In this document: positions 1 through 7,744 of the stretch, piece after piece | How the letters are laid out: each line of letters starts with the position of its first letter | Position numbering within the stretch: position 1 is the first letter of the stretch | Assembly (NCBI GenBank): GCA_036502005.1 | Contig: DASXZH010000075.1 | Span: 15,003-79,002, forward strand | Source: DASXZH01 sp036502005 | GTDB taxonomy: Bacteria > Armatimonadota > Fimbriimonadia > Fimbriimonadales > Fimbriimonadaceae | Direction of reading: 5' to 3' | DNA: 64,000 nt | Notes under the pieces: model-generated | The model's database searches: none | What the model saw: only the letters and a program-made list of their open reading frames with translations | What the model was told of the DNA's origin: nothing | Position numbers and translations under genes: made by a program

Positions 1-131
1 CTCATGCTATCAAGCTTTTTTTGATACTCGGCAGGCGATGGCCCGGCCGGCGCATCACCGATGCCAGAGCATCCAACAGCGCTGTATCCCAATGCACAAA
101 GCGCCCCAACAGTTAAAAATGTTTTTCGCAT
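1..131 (-). CDS. Lipoprotein, N-terminal fragment (runs off the window)
   Basis: The minus strand reads ATG at 131 and stays open to base 1. It starts MRKTFLTVGALCALGYSAVG and then has Cys-21, so a signal peptide ends in a lipobox-like AVGC. The mature part begins SGIGDAPAGPSPAEYQKKL. The product is probably a small membrane-anchored lipoprotein; nothing shows a function. It lies directly downstream of the pilin-like gene, separated from it by a terminator hairpin, an arrangement seen beside prepilin genes in related phyla. The C-terminus is outside the window, so length and family cannot be judged. Confidence 0.6.
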   Translation of the reverse strand, partial: MRKTFLTVGALCALGYSAVGCSGIGDAPAGPSPAEYQKKLDSM

Positions 132-137
132 ATTTTT

Positions 138-179
138 GTAAAAAGGCAAGGTGGCTCGCATAACGCGAAGCCACCTTGC
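138..179 (-). terminator. Rho-independent terminator between pilin-like gene and lipoprotein
   Basis: An 11-bp perfect stem (146-156 with 169-179, GCAAGGTGGCT / AGCCACCTTGC) is followed, in the minus direction, by five U (140-144). It sits 10 bases after the pilin stop and 6 bases before the lipoprotein start. It would end or attenuate the upstream message and reduce lipoprotein expression. Confidence 0.75.
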
Positions 180-188
180 AAGGCGAAG

Positions 189-1090
189 CTATTGCTGGAA
201 AGGAGGGCTTGCCTGATTCGTGCCCCAAAGCGGGTACATGGTTCCGCTCTTGGGATTTGAACCATCGTAGGGCCACAGGTTCCAAGCTGCTTCGTAACCG
301 TAGGGTTCGAGCTGCGTGTTTGCGTAGCTGTGTGCATGAGAATCGCAGAAGGCTACGTTAGTGGTTCCGTTGTGAAGGCCGGTGTAAGCCGAGCCCCAGA
401 ACGTCGAACCGGGCCAGATGGAGTTATCAAGCGGGAAGTCCGTAATGAGAACCGCTTTCGCGGGAGAGATGATGCCAACCGTCTCGCCGGCGGTTGGGAA
501 TCCGCCTCCGATATAGCCGGTCGATCCCACGGGAGCGTCTCCGGTATCCAGGTTTGCGCCCGCAATCGATCCTACTCCCGAAGAACTCGTACAGCCAGGG
601 TTCCAACTCGATAGAACGGGATTGGGCAGGTAGTCCATTGGAGGATAGATATCGCTGAAATAGTTGTCGAGCCCTGAATCGTAGGCAGTGCCGTAAATCG
701 AAGTGCCTAGTCCGATGCAAGGGTCGCTCGGCGGGATCATCCAATAGTTGCCCGCGCCCCCGCGTCCTGCTCTACGTGCTGGGTTGTTCCCTGCGGATAT
801 GGGCTTGATGGGCATTTGAAAATGCCGCGACTCTTAACGTACGGCATCAAATAGGCCGCGAATAGATACCCGTGATATCCGTTAGAGGCTGGGATCCAGT
901 TATCGTAATCGTTAGCATACAGATAAACCGCGGTGCCGATCTGCTTGAGATTGGATAGACAAGAAGTTTTCTTTGCGGCGGCCTTTGCCTGGGCAAAAAC
1001 CGGGAAGAGAATGGCCGCTAAAATCGCGATGATCGCGATTACGACGAGAAGTTCAATAAGCGTAAATGCGCTTTTTTTCTTTGGTTGCAT
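189..1090 (-). CDS. Type IV prepilin-like protein (H-X9-DG/DUF1559 style), frameshifted
   Basis: Starts at ATG 1090 with a GGAG about 10 bases upstream. The N-terminus MQPKKKSAFTLIELLVVIAI is a class III prepilin leader: cleavage after a short basic stretch, then F+1, E+5 and a hydrophobic helix. It continues LFPVFAQAKAAAKKTSCLSN, typical of the abundant pilin-like proteins of Armatimonadota and Planctomycetota. The globular part contains NVAFCDSHAHSYANTQLEPY, the usual position of the H-X9-DG-type motif. The frame from 1090 stops at 737. The rest is in another frame, ending at 189. Adding one G to the G5 run at 757-761 joins them smoothly (DAGGAGNYWMIPP), giving about 300 residues. Probably secreted or surface exposed; role unknown. 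Downstream of and co-directional with the LacI-type regulator. Confidence 0.8.
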
Positions 1091-1148
1091 TTTTGAATGA
1101 CTCCGTTGTGACTGATTGCTTCGGTGCAAATGAATAGATATGAAATCA

Positions 1149-2171
1149 CTAGACCCTCGGAGAGCCAGAAGATTCGCGGATGACGAGTGAGACTGGAAGA
1201 ACCGGGTGGGTATCCACAATATAGGCGCCCTCCAGGATCGAAATTAGTAAATCGGCAGCACGGCGGCCAAGGTCCGCAACACCCATATGAATGCTGCAGA
1301 GAGTAGGTTGGACGACGGTGGAATACCAAGTGTCGTCGTAGCCTACAATGGCCACATCTTTTGGTGATTCGAGACCGCATTCGCGGATCGCGTCAAGCGC
1401 TCCGTGAGCAGAAAGGTCGTTGGCCGCGAATATTGCGGTGGGCCGCTCACCTTCGGGGAGGGCCATCAATTTTAGGGTGGACTCTCTTCCGGTATTTCGA
1501 TTGAAGTCGCCCGGCACCGATAATGCGGAGGAACCCGCGGCGGACATTGCGTCCTTGTATCCTTGCTCTCTCGGAAGAGTGGTTGAAACGCCAAACCGGC
1601 CGTGTAGATGTGCGATCTTAACGTGGCCAAGCTTTAAAAGGTGATTTGTTGCAAGTTTCCCACCTTCGTAGTCGTCCGACTTTATGTGGGGCCCGGTGGC
1701 GGTATCGTCTCCCAGAATCGTCGCCACCGGAATGCCTTGCCTCTCGCATTCTTCGTAAATGGGTGAGCTGCTGGGAGGGCTCACAAGCACCAAGCCATCG
1801 ATTCGCTTATCAATCATGCGGGCCGCACGAAGGCCCTGGTTCTCAGCGGTGGCCGTGTAGAGCATCACGTTGTATCCACGAGCGGATGCCGCGCCCGTGA
1901 TGCCATTAGCCACGAGAGTGTAAAACGGGTCGTGATCGGAATAGCCTTCAACACTTGGAAGCATGAACCCGATAACGTGGGTCCTTCCGGTAGCCAAGCT
2001 TCCCGCCAATGGGTTTCGGCGATACCCAAGTTCTTCAGCCGCTTGGAGGATTTTTTCTCGTGTGGCAGGACTCACGCCGAGGGTTTTGCTCTTTGCGCCA
2101 TTAAGGGTCACGGAAACGGCGGCAATCGACGTCCCTGCCCTATTTGCAATGTCCAGCATCTTTGCACCCAT
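1149..2171 (-). CDS. LacI/GalR-family transcriptional regulator
   Basis: 340 residues, full family length. Residues 4-50 form the LacI helix-turn-helix and hinge helix (MLDIANRAGTSIAAVSVTLN, then RRNPLAGSLATGRTHVIGFM). The remainder is a periplasmic-binding-protein-like sensor domain with typical landmarks (IDGLVLVSPPSS, AIFAANDLSAHGALDAI, DVAIVGYDDT, QPTLCSIHMGVADLGRRAAD). The effector is likely a sugar or nucleoside but cannot be read from the sequence. The gene precedes the pilin-like gene by 58 bases on the same strand. A perfect 18-bp CG-centred palindrome lies 41 bases upstream, suggesting autoregulation of the whole regulator-pilin-lipoprotein unit. Confidence 0.95.
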   Translation of the reverse strand: MGAKMLDIANRAGTSIAAVSVTLNGAKSKTLGVSPATREKILQAAEELGYRRNPLAGSLATGRTHVIGFMLPSVEGYSDHDPFYTLVANGITGAASARGYNVMLYTATAENQGLRAARMIDKRIDGLVLVSPPSSSPIYEECERQGIPVATILGDDTATGPHIKSDDYEGGKLATNHLLKLGHVKIAHLHGRFGVSTTLPREQGYKDAMSAAGSSALSVPGDFNRNTGRESTLKLMALPEGERPTAIFAANDLSAHGALDAIRECGLESPKDVAIVGYDDTWYSTVVQPTLCSIHMGVADLGRRAADLLISILEGAYIVDTHPVLPVSLVIRESSGSPRV

Positions 2172-2478
2172 TGTCGTTATCCCACACCTTGAGTAAATCG
2201 TTTAATTTTTAATATTAAACGTTTAATATAAGCTGCTGATATTATTATACAACTGGCTAGCCAAATTGCCAAATTGTTTTTCCCAATAGGGGCGAGCTTT
2301 GCGTCTTTGCGTGAAATTCAAACCGTCAGTTGACCGAGAGGGCTGTTTCACTCTCAATGTTCGAATCAAAGCGGCTATAAAAACTCGCATGCGGCACAAA
2401 GTTTGCGTGCTTGTCGTCCAATAATCATAACGTGCTGTAAGATAGATATTAGGTACAGCATTTTATTGGGAAACTAGC
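2172..2478. other. Divergent intergenic region (regulator / membrane protein)
   Basis: These 307 bases separate the minus-strand LacI-type gene from the plus-strand membrane protein gene. The first 70 bases are AT-rich and hold the operator palindrome and probably the regulator promoter. The rest shows no open frame, repeat or strong hairpin. The promoter of the gene at 2479 presumably lies in the last 80 bases, but I cannot fix its boxes. Confidence 0.5.
2212..2229. promoter_or_regulatory. Putative LacI-type operator
   Basis: ATATTAAACGTTTAATAT is a perfect 18-bp palindrome centred on CG, the usual form of LacI-family operators. The half-site CGTTTAAT occurs at 2220-2227 and again at 2199-2206, exactly 21 bases (two helical turns) apart, suggesting a second, weaker site. 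Both lie just upstream of the LacI-type gene start at 2171. Confidence 0.7.
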
Positions 2479-3354
2479 ATGGATTACCAAGCATGGTTGA
2501 AAGTCTTCAGCGTTGAGCTTTCTCACCAAAAGCCCGGCGTGGCTATTGATGATCTCGATCCCCTATATCTTCAAACTCTCTACCAAAAGGGCGTTGGCCC
2601 GGTTCAGGCTGTAAACAAAGCGCTTGTTCTTCGTGGGTACAGAGTCGAGGGAGACAACGGCTTCTTTGCCAAGGTTAGATGGCATTATTTGATTCCCGCT
2701 GCCGCTTTACTCCTCGTCGGTTTCGTGGTAATGCAGTCTAAAAAGTCGATTAGTGATCAAGAAATTGTTACACCATCGGTTATTCACACTTATTCCGCGC
2801 CAAAAACTCAAGGAGATTTTTTCGCACTTGGCGATATTTCCTACTGGACGCCTGGCTCCAGCAACTTTAGGCAGGCGACCGGTAGACCCTCCCGTAATCA
2901 CGACCAGATTCCGATTCGCGTGGCTAACCAGATAAGCGACGAACCCGCCTTGGACAACCAGCCGATTGGACCAGGTGGAGACAGTTCTGTCAGTTCAGCC
3001 GCTTCAGGGGCAGTGTCCGTTTCGCTGGATATTCCCGCCACAAAATCGGCCACCATCTCTCGAAATGGGGGCGGTGGTTCGAACGCAGCAACGGCCAACC
3101 CCGACCTTCAGTCATTCCAAGTCAACGTCACCGGGCAGGATTACCAAGGCTATAGCGGCGAGGTGACCTGGAACGTTACAAACGGTCAAAGCGTGCAGCT
3201 TTATCTTAACGGGCAAGCAATTTCGGGTGCCACAACGCTCGTCGGCAACCTTCCCTTCTCCGGCCTTCAGGAGGGGGCGATCTTTAACCTTCGGGTGATC
3301 AATAACGGAAAGGTCGCCGAGCAAACTGGAATGGTCGAACCGGCCAACCAGTAG
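2479..3354 (+). CDS. Single-pass membrane protein with C-terminal extracytoplasmic domain
   Basis: 291 residues, not a family I recognise. Residues 1-66 are a soluble, probably cytoplasmic, region beginning MDYQAWLKVFSVELSHQKPG. Residues 69-86 (HYLIPAAALLLVGFVVMQ) form one transmembrane helix without a cleavable signal. A long low-complexity Ser/Gly/Asn-rich linker follows. The last 80 residues (from FQVNVTGQDYQGYSGEVTWN) look like a small beta domain. The arrangement recalls RodZ (cytoplasmic head, one helix, linker, beta domain), but no RodZ helix-turn-helix is evident. It stands alone upstream of recJ with 61 bases between. Confidence 0.75.
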   Translation: MDYQAWLKVFSVELSHQKPGVAIDDLDPLYLQTLYQKGVGPVQAVNKALVLRGYRVEGDNGFFAKVRWHYLIPAAALLLVGFVVMQSKKSISDQEIVTPSVIHTYSAPKTQGDFFALGDISYWTPGSSNFRQATGRPSRNHDQIPIRVANQISDEPALDNQPIGPGGDSSVSSAASGAVSVSLDIPATKSATISRNGGGGSNAATANPDLQSFQVNVTGQDYQGYSGEVTWNVTNGQSVQLYLNGQAISGATTLVGNLPFSGLQEGAIFNLRVINNGKVAEQTGMVEPANQ

Positions 3355-3415
3355 AAGCATAAAGAGCGCAAAATTGTGAACCGCGCACTGTGCGCCGTTC
3401 CGTCCATACTTTGCT

Positions 3416-5191
3416 ATGGCAGCGCCAATTGAACATATTGTGAGATGGACGGCTGCGCCCCGTAAAAAAGAAAAGGAGCAAGCGCTTGAGGATGCTCTCG
3501 GCGTTCCTTCCCTAGTCGCCTCGGTCCTAGTGAATCGTGGCTACGATACACCCGAAACTGCCCACGAATTCCTGAACCCATCTTTAGACAGCCTCGGCGA
3601 TCCAGAAAAGCTGCCCGACTACATCGCAGCACGAAACGAGATTCTTAAAGCACGCGACAACGGCGACCTCATCTATGTCCATGGCGACTACGACGTGGAT
3701 GGCGTTACCAGCGCGGCCCTCCTAACTCGGTTCTTGCAGAGTATTAAATGCAAGGTAAAGGTGCACGTTCCTCACCGAATGAAGGAAGGCTACGGCATCC
3801 ATTTGATGGCGGTACAAGAAGCCAAGGACGCCGGAGCAAAGCTTTTCCTCACTTGCGACTGCGGTGTAAGCGCGCACGAGCAGGTGCAAGCAGCAAAAGA
3901 TGCGGGAATGCGCGTGGTCGTAACCGACCACCATACGATTGGCGAAACCTTACCCGAAGCCCACGCCATGGTTAATCCCCATCGGGAGGGCTCGGAATAT
4001 CCGTTCCAAGAGCTTTCGGGAGTTGGCGTTGCCTTCCGGTTATGTGAAGGTTTAACGACTGAACTTGGATTTAAGAAAGAAAACTACCGTCGGGCCTTTT
4101 TAGACTTGGCCGTGCTGGGCACGGTGGCAGACGTGATGCCGCTTGTCGGCGAGAACCGAATCATCACTCGCCACGGCTTAGGTTGTTTGCTCGAGTCTCG
4201 AAAGGAAGGCATTAAAGCTCTCCTACGCGAAAGTGGGATGCTGGAAGAAAATCGAGGACCCCTTAAAGCCCGCGATATCGGGTACATTCTCGGGCCACGC
4301 TTGAACGCTGCAGGCCGCACCGATGACGCCGCACGGTCACTCAACTTGCTTTTGACTGGCAGCAATGAGGACGCCAAGAAGATGGCAGAAACGATCGAGG
4401 TCATCAACAAAAACCGGCGCGAAAAGCAAAATGAGATTGTTGAAGAAGCAGTGAAGCGTGTCATGGCGGAAGGGCTGCACGAAGGTGCCACGATCGTGAT
4501 CGGCGAGAACAACTGGCATCCGGGCATTATCGGGTTGGTCGCCGGACGCTTGGTTGAGAAGTTTCGAAGACCTGCCTTCGTGCTTTCGATCGATCCTGTT
4601 TCGGGCGAAGCCCGCGGCTCTGCCCGATCGATTCCTGGCTTCCATTTGGCCGACGCGATCCGCGCCCATCCAGATTTAGTAGTTGGCGGAGGACACGCGA
4701 TGGCGGCGGGTTTCTCGACCTCCGCCGCCCAGATCCCGGAAGTCGCAAAGGCATTTGAGCTTTATGCTTCTACTCGTCTTTGCGCAAAGGATTTTGAGTT
4801 ATCGCTTTGCGTGGAAGCGGAAGTCGAGCCAAACGAGGTCACTTTCGCAACCGTGAGCGCCTTAGAAGCCATTGAACCCTACGGAAACGCCAACGAAGAG
4901 CCCATGTTTGCTATTGGCGGTGTAAGCGTCGCCCGAGTTGAACAAACCAAGAGCCCCGACCATCCCCGCCTGGTGATTCGACCTTCGGACGGGACGGGCC
5001 ACGTCGTAAAAGGAATGGCTTTTGGGCAAGGCAGCAAAGTGGCTCGATATGAGGAAGGGTTCGAGGCGCAGATGCTTATTGTTCCCAAGATCGAGGAATG
5101 GCGCGGCGTGCGATCCATGAAGTGGGAGATCAAGCATTTTGAAGCCGGCCCGAATGCGATTTTGAAGGAAGAAAAACTGCTTCCAGCTTAA
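3416..5191 (+). CDS. recJ: Single-stranded-DNA-specific exonuclease RecJ
   Basis: 591 residues, the usual RecJ length. The DHH phosphoesterase core is clear: motif I HGDYDVDGVTS (89-99), a further metal site at CDCG (147-150), the DHH triplet at 171-173 in VVVTDHHTIGE, and DLAVLGTVADVMPLVGENR. The DHHA1 domain carries GGGHAMAAGFS, followed by the C-terminal OB-like region. RecJ degrades single-stranded DNA 5' to 3' with Mn2+/Mg2+ in recombinational, mismatch and excision repair. The start ATG at 3416 has no strong ribosome binding site. The gene ends 4 bases before the convergent PDZ protein gene. Confidence 0.97.
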   Translation: MAAPIEHIVRWTAAPRKKEKEQALEDALGVPSLVASVLVNRGYDTPETAHEFLNPSLDSLGDPEKLPDYIAARNEILKARDNGDLIYVHGDYDVDGVTSAALLTRFLQSIKCKVKVHVPHRMKEGYGIHLMAVQEAKDAGAKLFLTCDCGVSAHEQVQAAKDAGMRVVVTDHHTIGETLPEAHAMVNPHREGSEYPFQELSGVGVAFRLCEGLTTELGFKKENYRRAFLDLAVLGTVADVMPLVGENRIITRHGLGCLLESRKEGIKALLRESGMLEENRGPLKARDIGYILGPRLNAAGRTDDAARSLNLLLTGSNEDAKKMAETIEVINKNRREKQNEIVEEAVKRVMAEGLHEGATIVIGENNWHPGIIGLVAGRLVEKFRRPAFVLSIDPVSGEARGSARSIPGFHLADAIRAHPDLVVGGGHAMAAGFSTSAAQIPEVAKAFELYASTRLCAKDFELSLCVEAEVEPNEVTFATVSALEAIEPYGNANEEPMFAIGGVSVARVEQTKSPDHPRLVIRPSDGTGHVVKGMAFGQGSKVARYEEGFEAQMLIVPKIEEWRGVRSMKWEIKHFEAGPNAILKEEKLLPA

Positions 5192-5195
5192 CTAA

Positions 5196-6191
5196 CTACA
5201 TTCCGACTTTAACTCGGAAATTCATCAACTTGCCGCTACGCAGGATCGAGATGTGGATATCCGTGCCCACTGGTTGGGCGAGCATCGTTCGACCAAAATC
5301 GACCTGGCTCTTTATCACGGTCCCTTCAATGTTGATGATAATGTCGCCCTCTTTAATGCCGGCATGGCCGGCCGGGGAATCATCAAGAACCGCATCCACC
5401 AAGGCTCCGGGGCGTTTCGCATCGCGGCACCACACACCTATCGCCGGACGTAAAACTTCGTGTTTTGGGCTCATAAGGCCCTTTATCACCCGATCTAACA
5501 CGTTCGGGCCGGGTGAATAAGCCACGGTGAGGCCACCGGGACCGTAGGCCCTTCCACCGCCAAAACCTTGGCTGCGAGAAGGACCGCTGAAGTTCCACGA
5601 TATCTTTGGGCCGGTAGGAACTGTCGACAACGTTGCTTGTAAAACCCCCACAAGACGGCCATCCGTGGAGAAAATAGGCGAACCCGCCATACCGGTGGGT
5701 GGCGCTTCAAAGTGGATCTCGCTGAGGGTTGAGATCGACCTTTGAGATCGCAGTAAGGCAAGCGCGCGAGTGTTTACCAACTCTGCCATGATCGGCCCGG
5801 CAGGCAGGCCAGCTACCACGCTCTTCGGATGGTCAGGGTCGATCTTTTCTTCGCCCTGCTGAAAAATTGCTACAACCGGCCGGTCGGCGACTGGATCGTT
5901 AGTTTTCAAAAGAGCCAGTTGCGTTGGGGCATCAACCGCAACTAAGACCAGGGTGATATGGCGTCCGTCAAAGAATTCGCCATCCACGGTTTGCTCTCCG
6001 CCAAGCACGGAGTTGCCCGTGATGAAATAGCCTTGCGCATCAATGAGTGCGGCCGTTCCCCTTCGGATCGGGCCGCGTTCGATAATGACAACGGAGTGCT
6101 GGATCTTCGACCAGGCCGCGTTCAAAGCGGGATCGGCGATCTTGGCGGTGCCACCCTGGATCAGTATTAGGCTAGCCGCCAACCACAACAT
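5196..6191 (-). CDS. HtrA/DegP-like PDZ protein with all catalytic triad residues replaced
   Basis: 331 residues. A signal peptide (MLWLAASLILIQGGTA) precedes a trypsin-like domain and a C-terminal PDZ domain (about 248-328, with RPAIGVWC and AGIKEGDIIINIEG). The S1C landmarks are present but substituted: the His position is Ser-61 in GYFITGNSVLGG, the Asp position is Gln-91 in APTQLALLK, and the nucleophile is Ala-169 in GMAGSPIF (normally GNSGGP). It should therefore be an inactive peptide-binding pseudoprotease in the periplasm or at the surface. Its start lies inside the last codons of the anti-sigma gene (20-base overlap), so it belongs to the sigma/anti-sigma operon and may act in envelope stress sensing. 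Confidence 0.85.
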   Translation of the reverse strand: MLWLAASLILIQGGTAKIADPALNAAWSKIQHSVVIIERGPIRRGTAALIDAQGYFITGNSVLGGEQTVDGEFFDGRHITLVLVAVDAPTQLALLKTNDPVADRPVVAIFQQGEEKIDPDHPKSVVAGLPAGPIMAELVNTRALALLRSQRSISTLSEIHFEAPPTGMAGSPIFSTDGRLVGVLQATLSTVPTGPKISWNFSGPSRSQGFGGGRAYGPGGLTVAYSPGPNVLDRVIKGLMSPKHEVLRPAIGVWCRDAKRPGALVDAVLDDSPAGHAGIKEGDIIINIEGTVIKSQVDFGRTMLAQPVGTDIHISILRSGKLMNFRVKVGM

Positions 6192-6969
6192 TTGAGGTGG
6201 GATCTACCTCCGTAGCTTGCTGGGCACCCGTGCTGTTATCCTCCGCGTCATGAACCACGATGATCTTCTGGGGGTCGTTCATCGCAGCAGCAGAAGTATC
6301 ATCTGCGGGCGGCGCGGCGGTTAAATCGGTGGGTGCCTGCGAAGCAGGCTGATTGGCTGGCGCGGCTTCCGTCTGCGGGATGACAGCATCTCCGGCTTGA
6401 CCCGCGCTATTGAGCGCCACCATTGAGCTGTTTAGCTCGGCAGGCACATACTCGCGTTTGCGCTTCTCCGGCTGCTTTAGGGCCGGCTTGGCATCATCGC
6501 CATTATTGTCCGAGCCATACGAATAAGTGGAACGGACAGCATGGTTCAGATTGGTGAGCTCCGTTTCAGGATGGAAAGCGCTCTCTTGCGACGGAAGCGT
6601 TTCAAACGCAACTGTTGTTTCCGGAGCGGGAGTTTGAACTCGCGAAACCGTTTGCGCAGAGGGGTTGCGTGGAAGCAAAAAGAATAAGGAAGCGGCAGCG
6701 GCCAAGGCAGGAACCAGGCTCCAAGCCCAGTAGTTGCGCTTTTGCTTTAGACCACCCCGAAGAATGGCTTCACGAAGGCGTTCCGTACTGATCTGATGAT
6801 CAGGAATATCGTTCAAAAGGGGTAAATCAGCTTTCAACCTCTTGAACTGGGAAAGGGTTTGGGCAGCAGCAGGATTGGAGTTGTACTGTTCCTGGAGGCG
6901 GCCAGCCTCGGAATCCGGAATCTCTCCGAATGCCAAATCGATTATTCTGTCTTCGTCACGGCGTTTCAT
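6172..6969 (-). CDS. Membrane-bound anti-sigma factor
   Basis: 265 residues from the ATG at 6969, chosen because it overlaps the sigma factor stop as ATGA; an in-frame upstream start at 7062 would sit deep inside the sigma gene. The cytoplasmic N-terminus (MKRRDEDRIIDLAFGEIPDS) is the expected anti-sigma region, though a ZAS H-x3-C-x2-C motif is absent. Residues 81-100 (WAWSLVPALAAAASLFFLLP) form a transmembrane helix. The remaining 165 residues are Ala/Pro/Thr-rich and extracytoplasmic. It probably holds the ECF sigma factor inactive until an envelope signal releases it. Translationally coupled on both sides. Confidence 0.85.
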   Translation of the reverse strand: MKRRDEDRIIDLAFGEIPDSEAGRLQEQYNSNPAAAQTLSQFKRLKADLPLLNDIPDHQISTERLREAILRGGLKQKRNYWAWSLVPALAAAASLFFLLPRNPSAQTVSRVQTPAPETTVAFETLPSQESAFHPETELTNLNHAVRSTYSYGSDNNGDDAKPALKQPEKRKREYVPAELNSSMVALNSAGQAGDAVIPQTEAAPANQPASQAPTDLTAAPPADDTSAAAMNDPQKIIVVHDAEDNSTGAQQATEVDPTSNVVVGG

Positions 6970-7622
6970 ATCTTTTCTTCTTCGCCTAATAGCGGCGCAA
7001 TTCGATCTCTCAACGCCCTCCTGGCTCTCAAAACTCTTAACTTCGCTCCGCCAACCGTACATCCTAGAATTTCGGCTATTTCTGAATATTCCTTCTCCTC
7101 CAAGTCTCGAAGGATGATCACCGTTCGGTGGTGGGCAGGCATCGCGTTCAATGCTTTTCGTAAAGCCCCCGCTCTCATATCTTGGGAAAGGTTCTCTACC
7201 GGGTCGTCCACGTCACCCTGCGTCATCCACAGGAGCGAGCCGGTCGCTTCTTGCTGCTCCAGCGTTTGGCGCCTGGTCGACATGCGCGCCATATCCGTAC
7301 ACAGGTTCGTCACGATGCGCAAAAGCCAGGTGGTGAACTTGGCTTCGTCTCTATATTTGCCAAGATTTTGATAGGCTCTAACAAAGGCCTCTTGCACGAT
7401 ATCTTCTGCATCATCTCGTTTGGATGCCATCTGGTAGGCAAATCTGTAAACCAACTGTCGATGCCTTTCAAACAGGATCTCGAAAGCGGTGAAATCCCCT
7501 TCGCGCGCCCTTTTAACGAGAGCTATATCACTATCGATATCGAGAGCGACCGATGAACCGTGAACGAGTGTTGCAGTAGTCATATTCGGGTTATCCGTAA
7601 CCGATGTTTGCTTTCCACTCAT
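6966..7622 (-). CDS. RNA polymerase ECF sigma factor, RpoE-like
   Basis: 218 residues. Sigma region 2 is seen as FERHRQLVYRFAYQMASKRD, then DAEDIVQEAFVRAYQNLGKY and FTTWLLRIVTNLCTD. Region 4 is LNAMPAHHRTVIILRDLEEK followed by YSEIAEILGCTVGGAKLRVL. The linker is short, and no regions 1 or 3 are present, as expected of a group 4 sigma factor. The ATG at 7622 follows 30 non-consensus residues before region 2, so an internal start (for example Met-14) is possible. First gene of an operon with its anti-sigma factor and a dead HtrA-like protein. Confidence 0.95.
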   Translation of the reverse strand: MSGKQTSVTDNPNMTTATLVHGSSVALDIDSDIALVKRAREGDFTAFEILFERHRQLVYRFAYQMASKRDDAEDIVQEAFVRAYQNLGKYRDEAKFTTWLLRIVTNLCTDMARMSTRRQTLEQQEATGSLLWMTQGDVDDPVENLSQDMRAGALRKALNAMPAHHRTVIILRDLEEKEYSEIAEILGCTVGGAKLRVLRARRALRDRIAPLLGEEEKI

Positions 7623-7685
7623 CTGACGCTGTTATATCCCTATAGTTTCTAACTGAATCTTAGAATCCTTTCAGCTTAGGCAGCT

Positions 7686-7721
7686 AAAAAACCGATGTCA
7701 AGTTAATTTACTTGCCATCGG
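7686..7721 (-). terminator. Rho-independent terminator of the propeller protein gene
   Basis: A stem of about 12 bp with one mismatch (CCGATGTCAAGT 7692-7703 with ACTTGCCATCGG 7710-7721) and a 6-base loop is followed on the minus strand by six U (7686-7691). It lies 24 bases after the stop of the gene ending at 7745 and before the sigma factor gene. Confidence 0.85.
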
Positions 7722-7744
7722 CCAATTTAGTCTTAGGAAAACCC

